From Azophilus sp965215035 (GTDB taxonomy: Bacteria; Pseudomonadota; Gammaproteobacteria; Pseudomonadales; Azotimanducaceae), in NCBI GenBank assembly GCA_965215035.1, contig OZ244040.1, forward strand, positions 2,294,001-2,358,000: 64,000 nucleotides of DNA. The letters are read 5' to 3'. The notes below the pieces were generated by a model. That model did not search any database. It was not told where the DNA came from and saw only the letters and a list, made by a program, of their open reading frames with translations. Position numbers and translations under genes: made by a program. Of this stretch, positions 26,504 through 35,132 are shown piece after piece; the stretch's first letter is position 1, and every line of letters begins with the position of its first letter.

Positions 26504-28429
26504 TCACCGCGACTCCGGCAACACCGGCAATACGATATGCGACGGGTACTCCGGTGTGTGGTGGATGCTGTTCTCCGCGACCACCCACTCGGTCTCGTCG
26601 TAGTTGTTGCCGCCGGTGTTCAGGTTGCGCTCCAGTACCGGGAAGTTGCTGGAGGCCACCTCGATGCGCACCCGGTGACCGGCCGGGAAGTGGTTGGCGG
26701 TGACCAGGTTGGTGAGCCGTACCTTGTAGACTCCGCCGGGCGCCATGAAGACCTGCCGGTTGAAGCCCTCCCGGTAGCGGGCGCGGATGGCGTCGTCCAT
26801 GAGGTTGATTGCGGTGCCGTCGGGATAGACATCCACCAGCTTGACCATGAAGTCGGTGTCCTTGGCCGACGAGGAGACATAGAGCACCACATCGATGGGG
26901 CCGGCGATGGTCAGGCCCTCCGCAAGCACCGGGGTCGTGTAGGTGAGCACGTCGGCGCGCATTTCCAGGTCGCTCTGGTCGAGAGCCATGGCATCGCCGC
27001 AGCAGCCGCCGCCCCGGGACGGCACCGGCAGCGAGGGGTCGTAGACATAGGTGTCCGCCGCCGCGCCGCTCGGCTTGTCGGTGGACAGAACGCCGCTCGC
27101 CAGGCGGCTGTCCGCGCGGCCGTCGCTGTCGAGGTACCAGGTGGTGAACCGCGTTTCCTCAAGCGGCCAAACATCGCCGCCGATCCAGCCCTTGCCCTTC
27201 ACATGGAGCTGCACCCTGGGCATATCGGTAATGCCGTTGTCCTCGCCCTTCAGCCAGTGGTCGTACCAGTCCAGGAACAGCTTCGAATAGCCCCGGTCGT
27301 GGCCGTTGTAGCGGGCATCGCCCACATGCAGGTCGCCGAAGCGCAGGTCCGCCAGCGTTTTTGATGCCTCGTCCAGCGCGGCGCAATGGGGGCCGGAACC
27401 GATGATCAGGTACTGATTCGGCGTATCCATCGACTGCAGGTATTCGAACAGGCGAATCATCTCGCCGACGCCCACGTCATGCCAGGTGTTGTGGTGCAGG
27501 GCGGGCACACGCGGCTGGTCGCCCGCGCCGATCTGTTCGACCTCGTCCCAGCGCTCGTCGGCGGGCCCCCAGGTAACGTATTTGTCGAAGGGAGTCAGGG
27601 CACCGCCCAAGGTGCGGATGACGTCCTGGCTGGGCAGCATGTCGAGGGTCGTCTCGATGGCATTCTTGGTTCCGGACGAGTTGATCGTGCCGTCATCCAT
27701 GTTCATGAAGTGGGTGATGGGCTGCAGCGAGAAGCTGTTGCGCAGGCGGATGCGCTGTTCCTGGGTGGTGTTCGGCGGCAGCAGGAGGCGTTCGCTGGTC
27801 GCCATGTCGTGGTACCACCAGGCCCATAGGCCGACCATGGGAATGCCGCCCCGGTAGATCGCGCCGCGGGTGTCGTTGCCGGGGATGTCACCCACGGCTG
27901 TGCCGGACGCCAGGGGCAGCATGGCGGCGTGGCCCGGGTGGTTGGTCGAGGCCATTGGCCACTGATGTTCGCCGGACGACGAACAGCCGAAGGTGCCGAC
28001 CTTGCCATTCGACCAGGGCTGGCTGACGACCCACTCGACGGAGTCGTAGCCGTCGTTGCGGGCGCCTTCGAGGTAGTCCCCGTAGTAGCCCTCGGAAAAG
28101 TGCCGGCCGCGTTCGTTCATGATCACCACGGCATAGCCCTGCTGCAGGAACAGGGTGTCGAATGGGCCGAACAGCGCCCAATGGGTTCTTTCCTTGTGGT
28201 AGGGCGTGCGCACGAGCACGGTGGGCAATTTCCCTGCCGCGCCCTTCGGCAGCAGCACATCGGTGGAGAGCCGGGTGCCGTCGCGCATGGGCACGAAAAT
28301 CTCCTTCTCCCAGCTCCATTCGGTGTACCGGGGTTCCGGGAGGTCGCCGGCTACGGCGACGGTGGACAGGCAGAGGGCCGCGGCAAACAGGTTGCCGATG
28401 CGTGGGCGCCCGGTGCGATGATCTGACAT
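26504..28429 (-). CDS. CocE/NonD-type hydrolase (X-Pro dipeptidyl-peptidase S15 family), exported
   Basis: This is a 641-residue protein from the ATG at 28429 with a signal peptide (RIGNLFAAALCLSTVAVAG). The N-terminal S15 domain reads KEIFVPMRDGTRLSTDVLLP, VLVRTPYHKERTH and MNERGRHFSEGYYGDYLE. The nucleophile elbow is VGTFGCSSSGE, with Ser in GCSSSG. A jelly-roll C-terminal domain typical of CocE/PepX follows (AGPIDVVLYVSSSAKDTDFM, VKLVDVYPDGTAINL, TSRPVTG-like end). These enzymes hydrolyse esters or amides such as X-Pro dipeptides. It is convergent with the peptidase operon and shares its promoter side with a duplicated S9 5' end. Confidence 0.88.
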   Translation of the reverse strand: MSDHRTGRPRIGNLFAAALCLSTVAVAGDLPEPRYTEWSWEKEIFVPMRDGTRLSTDVLLPKGAAGKLPTVLVRTPYHKERTHWALFGPFDTLFLQQGYAVVIMNERGRHFSEGYYGDYLEGARNDGYDSVEWVVSQPWSNGKVGTFGCSSSGEHQWPMASTNHPGHAAMLPLASGTAVGDIPGNDTRGAIYRGGIPMVGLWAWWYHDMATSERLLLPPNTTQEQRIRLRNSFSLQPITHFMNMDDGTINSSGTKNAIETTLDMLPSQDVIRTLGGALTPFDKYVTWGPADERWDEVEQIGAGDQPRVPALHHNTWHDVGVGEMIRLFEYLQSMDTPNQYLIIGSGPHCAALDEASKTLADLRFGDLHVGDARYNGHDRGYSKLFLDWYDHWLKGEDNGITDMPRVQLHVKGKGWIGGDVWPLEETRFTTWYLDSDGRADSRLASGVLSTDKPSGAAADTYVYDPSLPVPSRGGGCCGDAMALDQSDLEMRADVLTYTTPVLAEGLTIAGPIDVVLYVSSSAKDTDFMVKLVDVYPDGTAINLMDDAIRARYREGFNRQVFMAPGGVYKVRLTNLVTANHFPAGHRVRIEVASSNFPVLERNLNTGGNNYDETEWVVAENSIHHTPEYPSHIVLPVLPESR

Positions 28430-28517
28430 TGGCTCGAGTCCTTTGCGGTTCCAGGCACTGAGACGCCGTATCGGCGAGTTGTCCACAATGCGGGCGGGAG
28501 GCCAACGGACGGGCGCG

Positions 28518-28667
28518 CGGCTGGGGTAGAAGCGGTTCGGTGCGTCCATTCCCGATACCCATGGGGCGGGAACGATGGAGCATCGCGTGGATTTGAACCC
28601 TGGTCGACTCGCTGCCGGATTCATTGCGCTCTGCGCAGCCAGCGGCACCCTGGCGGAAATTACCGCC
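28518..28667 (+). repeat. 150-bp direct repeat, copy A (5' end of S9 peptidase gene)
   Basis: This is 150 bp with only four mismatches to 29486-29635, offset exactly 968 bp. It contains the upstream region, start codon (ATG at 28575) and first 31 codons of the S9 gene that begins at 29543. After 28667 homology stops and the frame runs into the antitoxin gene region, so this copy is a broken 5' end. The HigBA-like module lies entirely between the two copies. Confidence 0.9.
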
Positions 28668-28677
28668 CGAGGGTATT

Positions 28678-29016
28678 TCAGGCGGTTTCCGCAGCGGCGA
28701 TGCGCAGTCGGCCCGCCGTGTCCGAACGCGGCTGCCGGATGACGATGTCGATGTCGCGGCCAAGCGCGGTCAGCAGGCGCAGCAGGCGCTCGAGCGAGTA
28801 CTCGCGGAAGTCGCCCCGCAGTAGCCGCGACACATCGGGCTGAGACAAGCCGAGCAGACGGGCGGCCTCGGTCTGGGTGATGGTGCGCCGGCGGACGATG
28901 GCGTCGATGCGGCCGACCAGCTCCGCCTTCAGTAGGTGCGTATCGGCGTCCGGAAGGTCGAGGTCGGCGAAGACGTTGCCGCTGCCGCGTTCGACCGCCG
29001 AGTCGGATGTGGTCAT
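28678..29016 (-). CDS. XRE-family antitoxin (HigA-like)
   Basis: This 112-residue protein (from the ATG at 29016) has the DNA-binding HTH ITQTEAARLLGLSQPDVSRL then LRGDFREYSLERLLRLLTALG and a C-terminal IDIVIRQPR strand, as in HigA/XRE antitoxins of reversed toxin-antitoxin modules. It follows its toxin by 4 bp. GGCGGAGG sits at good spacing from 29016, and an in-frame ATG at 29034 overlapping the toxin stop is also possible. It should bind the palindrome upstream of the toxin and repress the pair. Confidence 0.85.
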   Translation of the reverse strand: MTTSDSAVERGSGNVFADLDLPDADTHLLKAELVGRIDAIVRRRTITQTEAARLLGLSQPDVSRLLRGDFREYSLERLLRLLTALGRDIDIVIRQPRSDTAGRLRIAAAETA

Positions 29017-29020
29017 GGTT

Positions 29021-29389
29021 TCAGCCTCCGCCATGGATGTCTCCGTAGTGCCGCTCGGCGGCCCGCAAACGGCGCCGGACCAAGTCGAGCTCCTGCTTCG
29101 GAGTCTTCGCGCCCCGTCGTGCCTTTTTCTGGAAGGCGTGCAGGACATACACCGCCGCCTCGAACCGGACCGTGTAGACCGCCCTGAAGGTGTCGCCATC
29201 GTGGCGCGAGACGATCTCCAGAACGCCGGAGCCGAAGCCCTTGAGCGGCTTGGCGTCGCGGTGCCGGAGACCGGTCTGGGCCCGGTAGATGGCGAAACCC
29301 ATGCGGGCGCGCACGGGCTCGGGAAACCGCTTCAGATTCTCCTTGCTCGAACCGACCCATTCGACCGGTTTCAGCATTGCGCCGTCCAT
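29021..29389 (-). CDS. HigB/Gp49-like RelE-superfamily toxin
   Basis: This 122-residue protein has the phage-derived Gp49-like/HigB pattern: VGSSKENLKRFPEPVRARMG, FAIYRAQTGLRHRDAKPLKG, GVLEIVSRHDGDTFRAVYTV, FEAAVYVLHAFQKKARRGAK and T-P-K-x-E-L-x-x-x-RRRL at the end. These are ribosome-dependent mRNA interferases. The toxin gene comes first and the XRE antitoxin second, the usual HigBA order. The whole module is bracketed by two copies of an S9 gene 5' end, which indicates insertion next to or into that gene. Confidence 0.88.
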   Translation of the reverse strand: MDGAMLKPVEWVGSSKENLKRFPEPVRARMGFAIYRAQTGLRHRDAKPLKGFGSGVLEIVSRHDGDTFRAVYTVRFEAAVYVLHAFQKKARRGAKTPKQELDLVRRRLRAAERHYGDIHGGG

Positions 29390-29393
29390 CCCA

Positions 29394-29403
29394 CACTATA
29401 GTG
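29394..29403. promoter_or_regulatory. Palindrome upstream of HigBA-like module
   Basis: CACTATAGTG is a perfect 10-bp palindrome 4 bp upstream of the toxin start on the minus strand, and it contains a TATAGT that could serve as a -10 element. This is where an XRE antitoxin would bind to autoregulate the pair. Function is inferred from position only. Confidence 0.4.
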
Positions 29404-29485
29404 GTTCCACCATACAGGGGCAAGCCGGTCGGAATCGGCTGGATCGAATTTGCATGGCATGGGCAGGAGCCCAGCGAACGGCGCA

Positions 29486-29635
29486 CGGCTGGGGTAGAAG
29501 CGGTTCGGTGCGTCCATTCCCGATACCCATGGGGCGGGAACGATGGAGCATCGCGTGGATTTGAACCCTGGTCGACTCGCTGCCGGATTCGTTGCGCTCT
29601 GCGCAGCCGGCGGCACCCTGGCGGAAGTCACCGCC
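29486..29635 (+). repeat. 150-bp direct repeat, copy B (intact S9 gene)
   Basis: This is the second copy of the repeat at 28518-28667. Here it is continuous with the full S9 peptidase gene starting at 29543, so it is the parental or functional copy. The four differences are A/G or T/C transitions. Confidence 0.9.
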
Positions 29636-32056
29636 GATGATTATGCGCGGGCGGAGCGGTGGGTGCTTCCCTACGATGCCACCACCAGCCCCTTTGTCAG
29701 GAACCTGCTGCCCGAAGTTCACTGGATCGGCGCTGAGGACAGGTTCTGGTACCTGCGGGAGACGGAGCAGGGGCAAGAATTCACCGAGGTCGATGCGGCT
29801 ACCGGGGAGAAGCGCCCGGCCTTCGACCACGCAGCGGTTGCCGCGGCGTTGACGGCATTGGGCCCGATTGGGCCCGATGCCGCTGCCGGCTCGGGCACGG
29901 GGGCCGACGCTGATACCGTAGTCGGGGCGAACAGGCTGCCGTTCACGGAATTCACCTTCGAGGACGACCGGCTCGCAATCGAGTTCGCCATCGAGGAACG
30001 GTCGGTACGCTGTACGCTGACGGAACCCGTGCGCTGCGTTCCGGCGGAGGAACTCGAAACGGAACCGGGGTTGCTGCTCTCCCCCAACGAGCGGCTGGCC
30101 GTTTACACCGAGAGTGCGAACCTGCACCTGCTCGACCTAGAGACGGGGGAGCGGCGGGCGCTCACCGACGACGGCGAACCCAACAACGGCTACGGGCTCT
30201 ACTACGGCAACTGGAAGGCATCCCACATTCCCCGGGTCCGCTCTGGCGAGCGCCAGGTGCCGATGGAGACCGAGTGGTCGCCCGATTCGAAAAAGGTGCT
30301 CGTCACGCGCCTTGACGACCGCCATGTCGCCGTCTATCCCTTCGTCGAAACGGCCCCCGACGACGGCACGCACCGCCCGAAGTACTACCTGCCGCGCATT
30401 CCGCTGGTGGGCGAAAAGCCGGCGCTGCTGACCTGGTCCGTCCTTGATGTGCAAGCGGGCACAAAGGTGGATCTGCAGCTGCCCTACGAGAAGCTGTTCC
30501 ACCTGCACCAGGACATGACGGCGCTGCGCAAGGTCTGGTGGAGCGAAGACGGCAGGCTGCTGCGGGCGCTCGCCTGGGCCGACAACCTGAGCGGTGCCTA
30601 CCTGTTCGAGATCGACCTGGCCACCGGTAGGCCCCGGGTGGTGATCGAGGAACACGCATCGCCGCGCTTCGACACCAACTCCACCTCCTACAACCCGCCG
30701 AACGTCGAGGTGGTGAACGACGGTGCCGAGGTTATCTGGTTCTCCATGCGCGACGGCTGGGGGCACCTTTACCTGTACGACGGTGCCACGGGAGCGCTGA
30801 AGAACCGCATCACCGGCGGTGCCTGGCTGGTGCGCGATATCGTCGAGGTGGACGAAGAACGCCGCTTGATCTACTTCACCGGCAGCGGCCGGGAGCCCGG
30901 CAACCCCTACCACCGCTACCTGTACCGGGTGGGTTTTGACGGGAAGGGCTTGCGGTTGCTCTCCCCGGAGCACGGCGACCATCTCATCGCGTCGCCCTAC
31001 AATGACGTGCTTGCCTTCGACGGTGCCTCCGCCAGGCCCGTGGTCTCTCCAAGCGGCGCCTATGTGGCGTACAGCTATTCCCGCCCCACGGTGCCCACCC
31101 GCAGTGTCATTCGCAGAACCGAGGACGCGGGCTTAGTGGCGGAGTTCGAGGCGGCAGATGCCAGCGCGCTGTACGAGGCCGGCTGGCGCGACCCGGAAGA
31201 AGTGGTGGTGAAAGCCGCCGACGGCATGACGGACCTATACGGGCTAATCTACAAGCCGGTCGATTTCGACCCGGATGCCCGCTACCCGGTCATCGATTCC
31301 CAGTACGCCAGCCCGCTGACGGCGGTGGTGCCCCGCAACTTCAGTCAGGCGCTTAAGCCCGTTCCCGGGAAGACGCCCCAGATGTCGCTGACGGAGCTCG
31401 GCTTTGTGGTGGTATCGGTAGATGCTCGCGGAACGGCCTACCGCTCGCGCGACTTCTCCCACCACGCCTCGGGGAACCTGAACATCATCGGCCTGGACGA
31501 TCAGGTCGCGGCCATCCGTCAACTCGCGGCGGCGCGACCCTGGATGGATATCGACCGGGTTGGCATCCACGGCGCCTCCTACGGCGGTTTCACCGTGTTC
31601 CGCGCGATGTTGGAGTTTCCAGACTTCTTCAAGGTGGGCATTTCCAACGTCGGCGTGGGATCCTTTCACAACATGTACCCGGACTATCATTGGGAGGCGT
31701 TCCACGGCCGGGCGCTCTACGCCAACGAAACACGCTACTACGACGACCCCACGGAAACCCCCGTGAACTACCGCAACAACGATGTCCTGCTCCAGGCGGA
31801 GAACCTGCAGGGGAAGCTGCTCATCATGATGGGCGAACTCGACGAGAATGTGCCGCCGGCAACGACGCTGCAACTCGTGCACCGGCTCATTGAACTCGAC
31901 AAGGACTTCGACATGGTCTACGCCCCCAACCGCAGCCATAGCCTGCGGGGCGGACACTTCCTGCGGCGCATGTGGAACTACTTCGTGGAACACTTGCACG
32001 GACAGAAGCCGCCCGCCTATCGCATGCGGGCCGACGCAGGGAATGTCGATGAATAG
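29543..32056 (+). CDS. S9B dipeptidyl-peptidase IV-like serine peptidase, exported
   Basis: This is an 837-residue protein with a short signal (RLAAGFVALCAAGGTLA) and DPP-IV layout. Its N-terminal domain holds WIGAEDRFWYLRETEQGQEF, LSPNERLAVYTESANLHLLD and WSPDSKKVLVTRLDDRHV propeller blades. The catalytic domain has Ser679 (GASYGGFTV), Asp767 (GELDENVPP) and His799 (NRSHSLRGG). IDSQYASPLTAVVPRN and VSVDARGTAYRSRDFSHH are conserved S9B segments. It is closely related to the lipoprotein at 20160 (shared WIGxEDRFWY and AERxxLP). Its 5' end is duplicated at 28518. A leader-like small frame and an M19 dipeptidase follow immediately, suggesting a peptide-degrading unit. Confidence 0.9.
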   Translation: MEHRVDLNPGRLAAGFVALCAAGGTLAEVTADDYARAERWVLPYDATTSPFVRNLLPEVHWIGAEDRFWYLRETEQGQEFTEVDAATGEKRPAFDHAAVAAALTALGPIGPDAAAGSGTGADADTVVGANRLPFTEFTFEDDRLAIEFAIEERSVRCTLTEPVRCVPAEELETEPGLLLSPNERLAVYTESANLHLLDLETGERRALTDDGEPNNGYGLYYGNWKASHIPRVRSGERQVPMETEWSPDSKKVLVTRLDDRHVAVYPFVETAPDDGTHRPKYYLPRIPLVGEKPALLTWSVLDVQAGTKVDLQLPYEKLFHLHQDMTALRKVWWSEDGRLLRALAWADNLSGAYLFEIDLATGRPRVVIEEHASPRFDTNSTSYNPPNVEVVNDGAEVIWFSMRDGWGHLYLYDGATGALKNRITGGAWLVRDIVEVDEERRLIYFTGSGREPGNPYHRYLYRVGFDGKGLRLLSPEHGDHLIASPYNDVLAFDGASARPVVSPSGAYVAYSYSRPTVPTRSVIRRTEDAGLVAEFEAADASALYEAGWRDPEEVVVKAADGMTDLYGLIYKPVDFDPDARYPVIDSQYASPLTAVVPRNFSQALKPVPGKTPQMSLTELGFVVVSVDARGTAYRSRDFSHHASGNLNIIGLDDQVAAIRQLAAARPWMDIDRVGIHGASYGGFTVFRAMLEFPDFFKVGISNVGVGSFHNMYPDYHWEAFHGRALYANETRYYDDPTETPVNYRNNDVLLQAENLQGKLLIMMGELDENVPPATTLQLVHRLIELDKDFDMVYAPNRSHSLRGGHFLRRMWNYFVEHLHGQKPPAYRMRADAGNVDE

Positions 32057-32059
32057 CCG

Positions 32060-32182
32060 ATGAACAGAAGAGCTGCCCGCGGCGGGGCATTGGGGGTATT
32101 GACCGTCGGGGCGACTCTTATCGTACCCGGTTTCGCGGCCCTGGGGGGTCTCAGCCGTGAAACCAACCCAGCAGATACCTGA
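32060..32182 (+). CDS. Small 40-residue Tat-leader-like frame
   Basis: ATG at 32060 opens a 40-codon frame: MNRRAARGGALGVLTVGATL, then a hydrophobic IVPGFAALGGLSRE end. The twin Arg followed by a hydrophobic stretch resembles a Tat signal peptide. The frame is in phase with the M19 dipeptidase that starts at 32198 but is separated from it by two consecutive stops (TGA TAG at 32180-32185). It could be a detached leader of that enzyme, a separate small membrane peptide, or chance. No ribosome-binding site stronger than a weak GA-rich stretch is visible. Confidence 0.4.
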   Translation: MNRRAARGGALGVLTVGATLIVPGFAALGGLSRETNPADT

Positions 32183-32197
32183 TAGGGAGCGGAGCAC

Positions 32198-33367
32198 ATG
32201 GAAGTGTCAAACCAATCTGGACAATGGGATTTTGGCCTGGACGACGAGCAGGAGGCGCGCGCCGCGCGGCTGCACCGGGAGTGCCTGATCGCCGACTTGG
32301 TCAATCAGCATCCGGGTGGGGCCAACATCTTCAAGACCTATGATGCGCGTCACCTGAAGCAGGCGCTTGGAGATGTGGGCGAAGGCCTGTCCGGCGTCGG
32401 CCAGGCGATCGCCGCGCCCTACCGCCTGGCGGCTACCGGGCAGTCGGACGAAGTTCACCGCTGGTGGCAGCGGAGCGGTGTGGATCTCGGGGTGTTCGGT
32501 GTGCGCATGGGTGCTCCCCACGTTATCGAGGCGATGAGCGGCTACACGGAGATGGTCGATCTGCTGTGGCGCCTGAGCTGGCTCCGAAAGTGCACCACCG
32601 CCGCCCAGATTCGTGCCGCCAAATCCGAGGGCGCGGTCGCCATGTACGGCTATTGCCAGCCGGTCTATGGCCTTTCCCAGGATATCGACGATGTGAACCG
32701 TGCCTATGGCGAGGGGCTGCGGGTGCTGATGCTCACCTACAACCGCCAGGACTATGTCGGTGCCGGTTGTACGGAACCCACCGATGCCGGCCTGTCACGC
32801 TACGGGCAGCAGGTGGTGGCGCGGTGCAACGAACTCGGGATTATCGTGGACACCTCCCATTGCGGCAGGCAGACGACCCTGGACGCCTGCCGCCTGTCGA
32901 GCACCCCGGTGCTCGCTAACCACACCAGCGCCCAGGGCGTCTACGGCCACGCCCGAGGCAAGAGCGACGCGGAACTCGACGCCATCGCCGCAACCGGCGG
33001 CTTGGCCGGCGTGGTCACCGTGCCCTTCTTCCTGTCGCCGGACCCGGAGGCGTCCGTGGACGTGGTGCTCGACCACATCGACTACATCAACGAGCGGGTC
33101 GGCTGGCGACACATCGGCATCGGCACCGACTGGCCCATTCAGGCCCCGGAAGAGGTCATCGAGGCGACGCTGGGTGCCATCGTCGACGAGATCGGCTTCC
33201 GCCCGGAGGACAACATCTCGACGACCCACACGTTGCGCGGCTTCCAGGACTACCGGGACATGCCGAACATCACCCGCGGCCTAGTTGCCCGGGGCTACGA
33301 TGATGAACAGATCGCCGGCATCCTCGGCGAGAACTTCATGCGCGTGTTCGAGCAGGTGTGCGGCTGA
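32198..33367 (+). CDS. Membrane dipeptidase (peptidase M19) family protein
   Basis: This is a 389-residue TIM-barrel protein of the M19 renal-dipeptidase family. VDTSHCGRQTTLDAC, LANHTSAQGVYGHARGKSD (H in the NHTSA motif), GGLAGVVTVPFFL and HIGIGTDWPIQ follow the family order. The first metal motif, normally HxD near the N-terminus (DGHNDxP), reads LIADLVNQHPGG, so the leading His is missing or displaced. Such enzymes usually cleave dipeptides, including those with a D-residue at the C-side. GGGAGCGGAG precedes the ATG. No signal peptide is present in this start, but see the leader-like frame upstream. Confidence 0.85.
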   Translation: MEVSNQSGQWDFGLDDEQEARAARLHRECLIADLVNQHPGGANIFKTYDARHLKQALGDVGEGLSGVGQAIAAPYRLAATGQSDEVHRWWQRSGVDLGVFGVRMGAPHVIEAMSGYTEMVDLLWRLSWLRKCTTAAQIRAAKSEGAVAMYGYCQPVYGLSQDIDDVNRAYGEGLRVLMLTYNRQDYVGAGCTEPTDAGLSRYGQQVVARCNELGIIVDTSHCGRQTTLDACRLSSTPVLANHTSAQGVYGHARGKSDAELDAIAATGGLAGVVTVPFFLSPDPEASVDVVLDHIDYINERVGWRHIGIGTDWPIQAPEEVIEATLGAIVDEIGFRPEDNISTTHTLRGFQDYRDMPNITRGLVARGYDDEQIAGILGENFMRVFEQVCG

Positions 33368-33524
33368 GGGCGCACCGGGTGCCGGGCGCACGCTGAATTG
33401 GGCATACCCTGAACTGGGCTAACCGACCACCCCGAACCGTTGCGGCCCCGTCGGCGGCGCGAACCGCCGCGTCCCGGCGACCCGGGGTTCGGGTGATCGG
33501 TTCGGGTGCGACCTGGACGGGGCT

Positions 33525-34817
33525 TCAGGAAATTCGGTCCCGCAGCAGGGTTCGGGCGGCGATCATGAAATGCACCCAGGACCAGACAAAAAGGACCAGC
33601 GACATCACCAACGCCCAGCGCAGCCCGTCGCTGCCAAGGGAGGGTGTCAGGTAATCCGAGGTGAAGCCGATGGCCGTGGGCCCAAGACCCTGGCCGAGGA
33701 TGGCGGAACAGAACATCACGATGGCAACGGCCGTGGCGCGCTGGTGCGGTTCCGCCACCGACTGCACGCTCGCCATGCCCGGGGCAATGCTCGACCCGGC
33801 CACCGCAGAGGCGACGAATATCAGCGCAAAGGCGATGAAGGGGTCGCCGACCAGGAAGGCGGCGGCGTAGGTGGGAAGGCAGGACAGGTAGGCCCAGGCC
33901 GGCCACCACACCTCCCAGCGCCGGTCGCGGGCGATGTAGCGGGGCGCGAGCACAGAGCCGACGAAGGTGCCGATGGCCCCGCCGAGGCCGCTGGTGATGC
34001 CCACGCCCCAGCCCACTTCGGTAAGCGTCATGTCGTGCACGCGCACGAAGAACGCCGGTTTCCACTGGGCGATGCCGTAGACCCCGAACAGGCCGAGGGA
34101 GTAGGCGGTCGTGATGTGGACGTAGGTGCGGCGCCGCAGGAGGCTGACGATGGCGACCCGGAAGCGCTGGCGCTCGGGTTCCGGCGCGTCGGAGAAATTG
34201 CCCCGTGGCGGATCCTTGACGGTCAGCTTGGCGGCGACGGCGAGCACGACGCCGGGAATACCAACCAGGAAGAAGGTCATTCGCCAGCCGTACTGGTCGG
34301 CAAGCCAGCCGGCGATGATGAACCCCGCCATGATGCCGACGGCGCCGCCGGTCTGGAAGATGCCGAGCGCGAGCGCGCGCTTCTCTGCGGGTACGTAGTC
34401 GGTCAGCAGGCTGTGGCTCGACGGCACGCAGCCGGCCTCGCCGACGCCCACGCCGACCCGGGCGAGCAGCATGTGCAGGAAGTTCTGCGCCAGCCCGCAG
34501 GCGGCGGTCATGGCGCTCCACAGCGCCATGCAGACCGACAGAATGGTGACCCGCGACCGGGTATCGGCAAGCCGAGCGATGGGAATGCCGAAGGTGGCGT
34601 AGAAGAGGGCGAACGCGAAGCCGGTGAGCAGGCCGAGCTGGCCGTCGCTGAAACCGAGGTCCGCCTTGATGGGCTCCACCAGCATCGACAGCACCATGCG
34701 GTCGAGGTAGTTGAAGAAGCCCACCACGGCCAGCATGAGCAGCACGTAGTTCCGGTATCTGTCGGATACCGCCATCTTCGGCTGCACGGCGCCTGGCTGG
34801 GTGGTTGTTACGGCCAT
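33525..34817 (-). CDS. MFS transporter (Spinster/organic-anion group)
   Basis: This 430-residue carrier starts at the ATG at 34817 and has twelve predicted membrane segments. The conserved signature after TM2 reads FGIPIARLADTRSRVTI (the G-x-x-x-D-R/K-x-G-R-R/K region in modified form). TM1 begins NYVLLMLAVVGFFNYLDRMV, characteristic of Spinster-like carriers (YxDR). It probably exports or imports a small organic acid or peptide. It is transcribed convergently to the M19 dipeptidase and stands next to the 127-bp MITE-like element. A longer frame to 34856 adds an unlikely cytoplasmic tail. Confidence 0.87.
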   Translation of the reverse strand: MAVTTTQPGAVQPKMAVSDRYRNYVLLMLAVVGFFNYLDRMVLSMLVEPIKADLGFSDGQLGLLTGFAFALFYATFGIPIARLADTRSRVTILSVCMALWSAMTAACGLAQNFLHMLLARVGVGVGEAGCVPSSHSLLTDYVPAEKRALALGIFQTGGAVGIMAGFIIAGWLADQYGWRMTFFLVGIPGVVLAVAAKLTVKDPPRGNFSDAPEPERQRFRVAIVSLLRRRTYVHITTAYSLGLFGVYGIAQWKPAFFVRVHDMTLTEVGWGVGITSGLGGAIGTFVGSVLAPRYIARDRRWEVWWPAWAYLSCLPTYAAAFLVGDPFIAFALIFVASAVAGSSIAPGMASVQSVAEPHQRATAVAIVMFCSAILGQGLGPTAIGFTSDYLTPSLGSDGLRWALVMSLVLFVWSWVHFMIAARTLLRDRIS

Positions 34818-34901
34818 GGACCCTTTGACGCAGTGGCGCCGGGTGGGCCGCAACACGCATCTGTCCGCGGGGAACGAGACGGCGGTTTACGCGGGCGGGC
34901 G

Positions 34902-35028
34902 GCAATTCTCATTATGGCTTTTAGCCCCTGCGCAGGAAGGGTTTGCCGGTCTATTTGGCCCGAATTAAGCCGGAAATGCGAAGTGTTACACGCCGAACGG
35001 TGCAGTGGGAGGCCAAAATGAGAATTGC
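34902..35028 (-). mobile_element. 127-bp MITE-like element, copy 1
   Basis: The ends are 17-bp inverted repeats: GCAATTCTCATTATGGC at 34902-34918 and GCCAAAATGAGAATTGC at 35012-35028. The internal 93 bp has no gene. A second element at 61627-61753 has the same length and matches this one along its whole length in the opposite orientation (TCAGCCCCT, AGGxGGGTTT, TTTGGCCC, AAGCCGGAAA, GTGTTACxCGCC blocks all conserved). No target-site duplication is clear. It lies 84 bp upstream of the MFS start on one side and about 100 bp before the small membrane protein on the other. Confidence 0.8.
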
Positions 35029-35132
35029 TGGCGGGCAGGCCAGCGCCTTGACCGCCTTGGCGAGCACCGCTACGGTCACCATAGAGCGTCTCGCGCTCCG
35101 CCGGGTAAGGAGAGCTGTGCAGGAGTCAGGCC

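Noticed and set aside
28575..28600. tRNA 3'-end-like sequence (GGTTCAAATCC on the minus strand) inside both copies of the 150-bp repeat
   Set aside because: The stem around the loop does not pair properly (3 of 5 positions) and the same bases code for the signal peptide start of the S9 protein.
33426..33509. GC-rich nested hairpin between the convergent M19 and MFS genes
   Set aside because: No U-run follows on either strand; it may slow polymerase but cannot be called a terminator from sequence.
33570..35021. A 483-codon plus-strand frame opposite the MFS gene
   Set aside because: Composition is Gly/Asp/Glu/His-rich with no motif, while the minus strand has clear membrane segments and the MFS signature.
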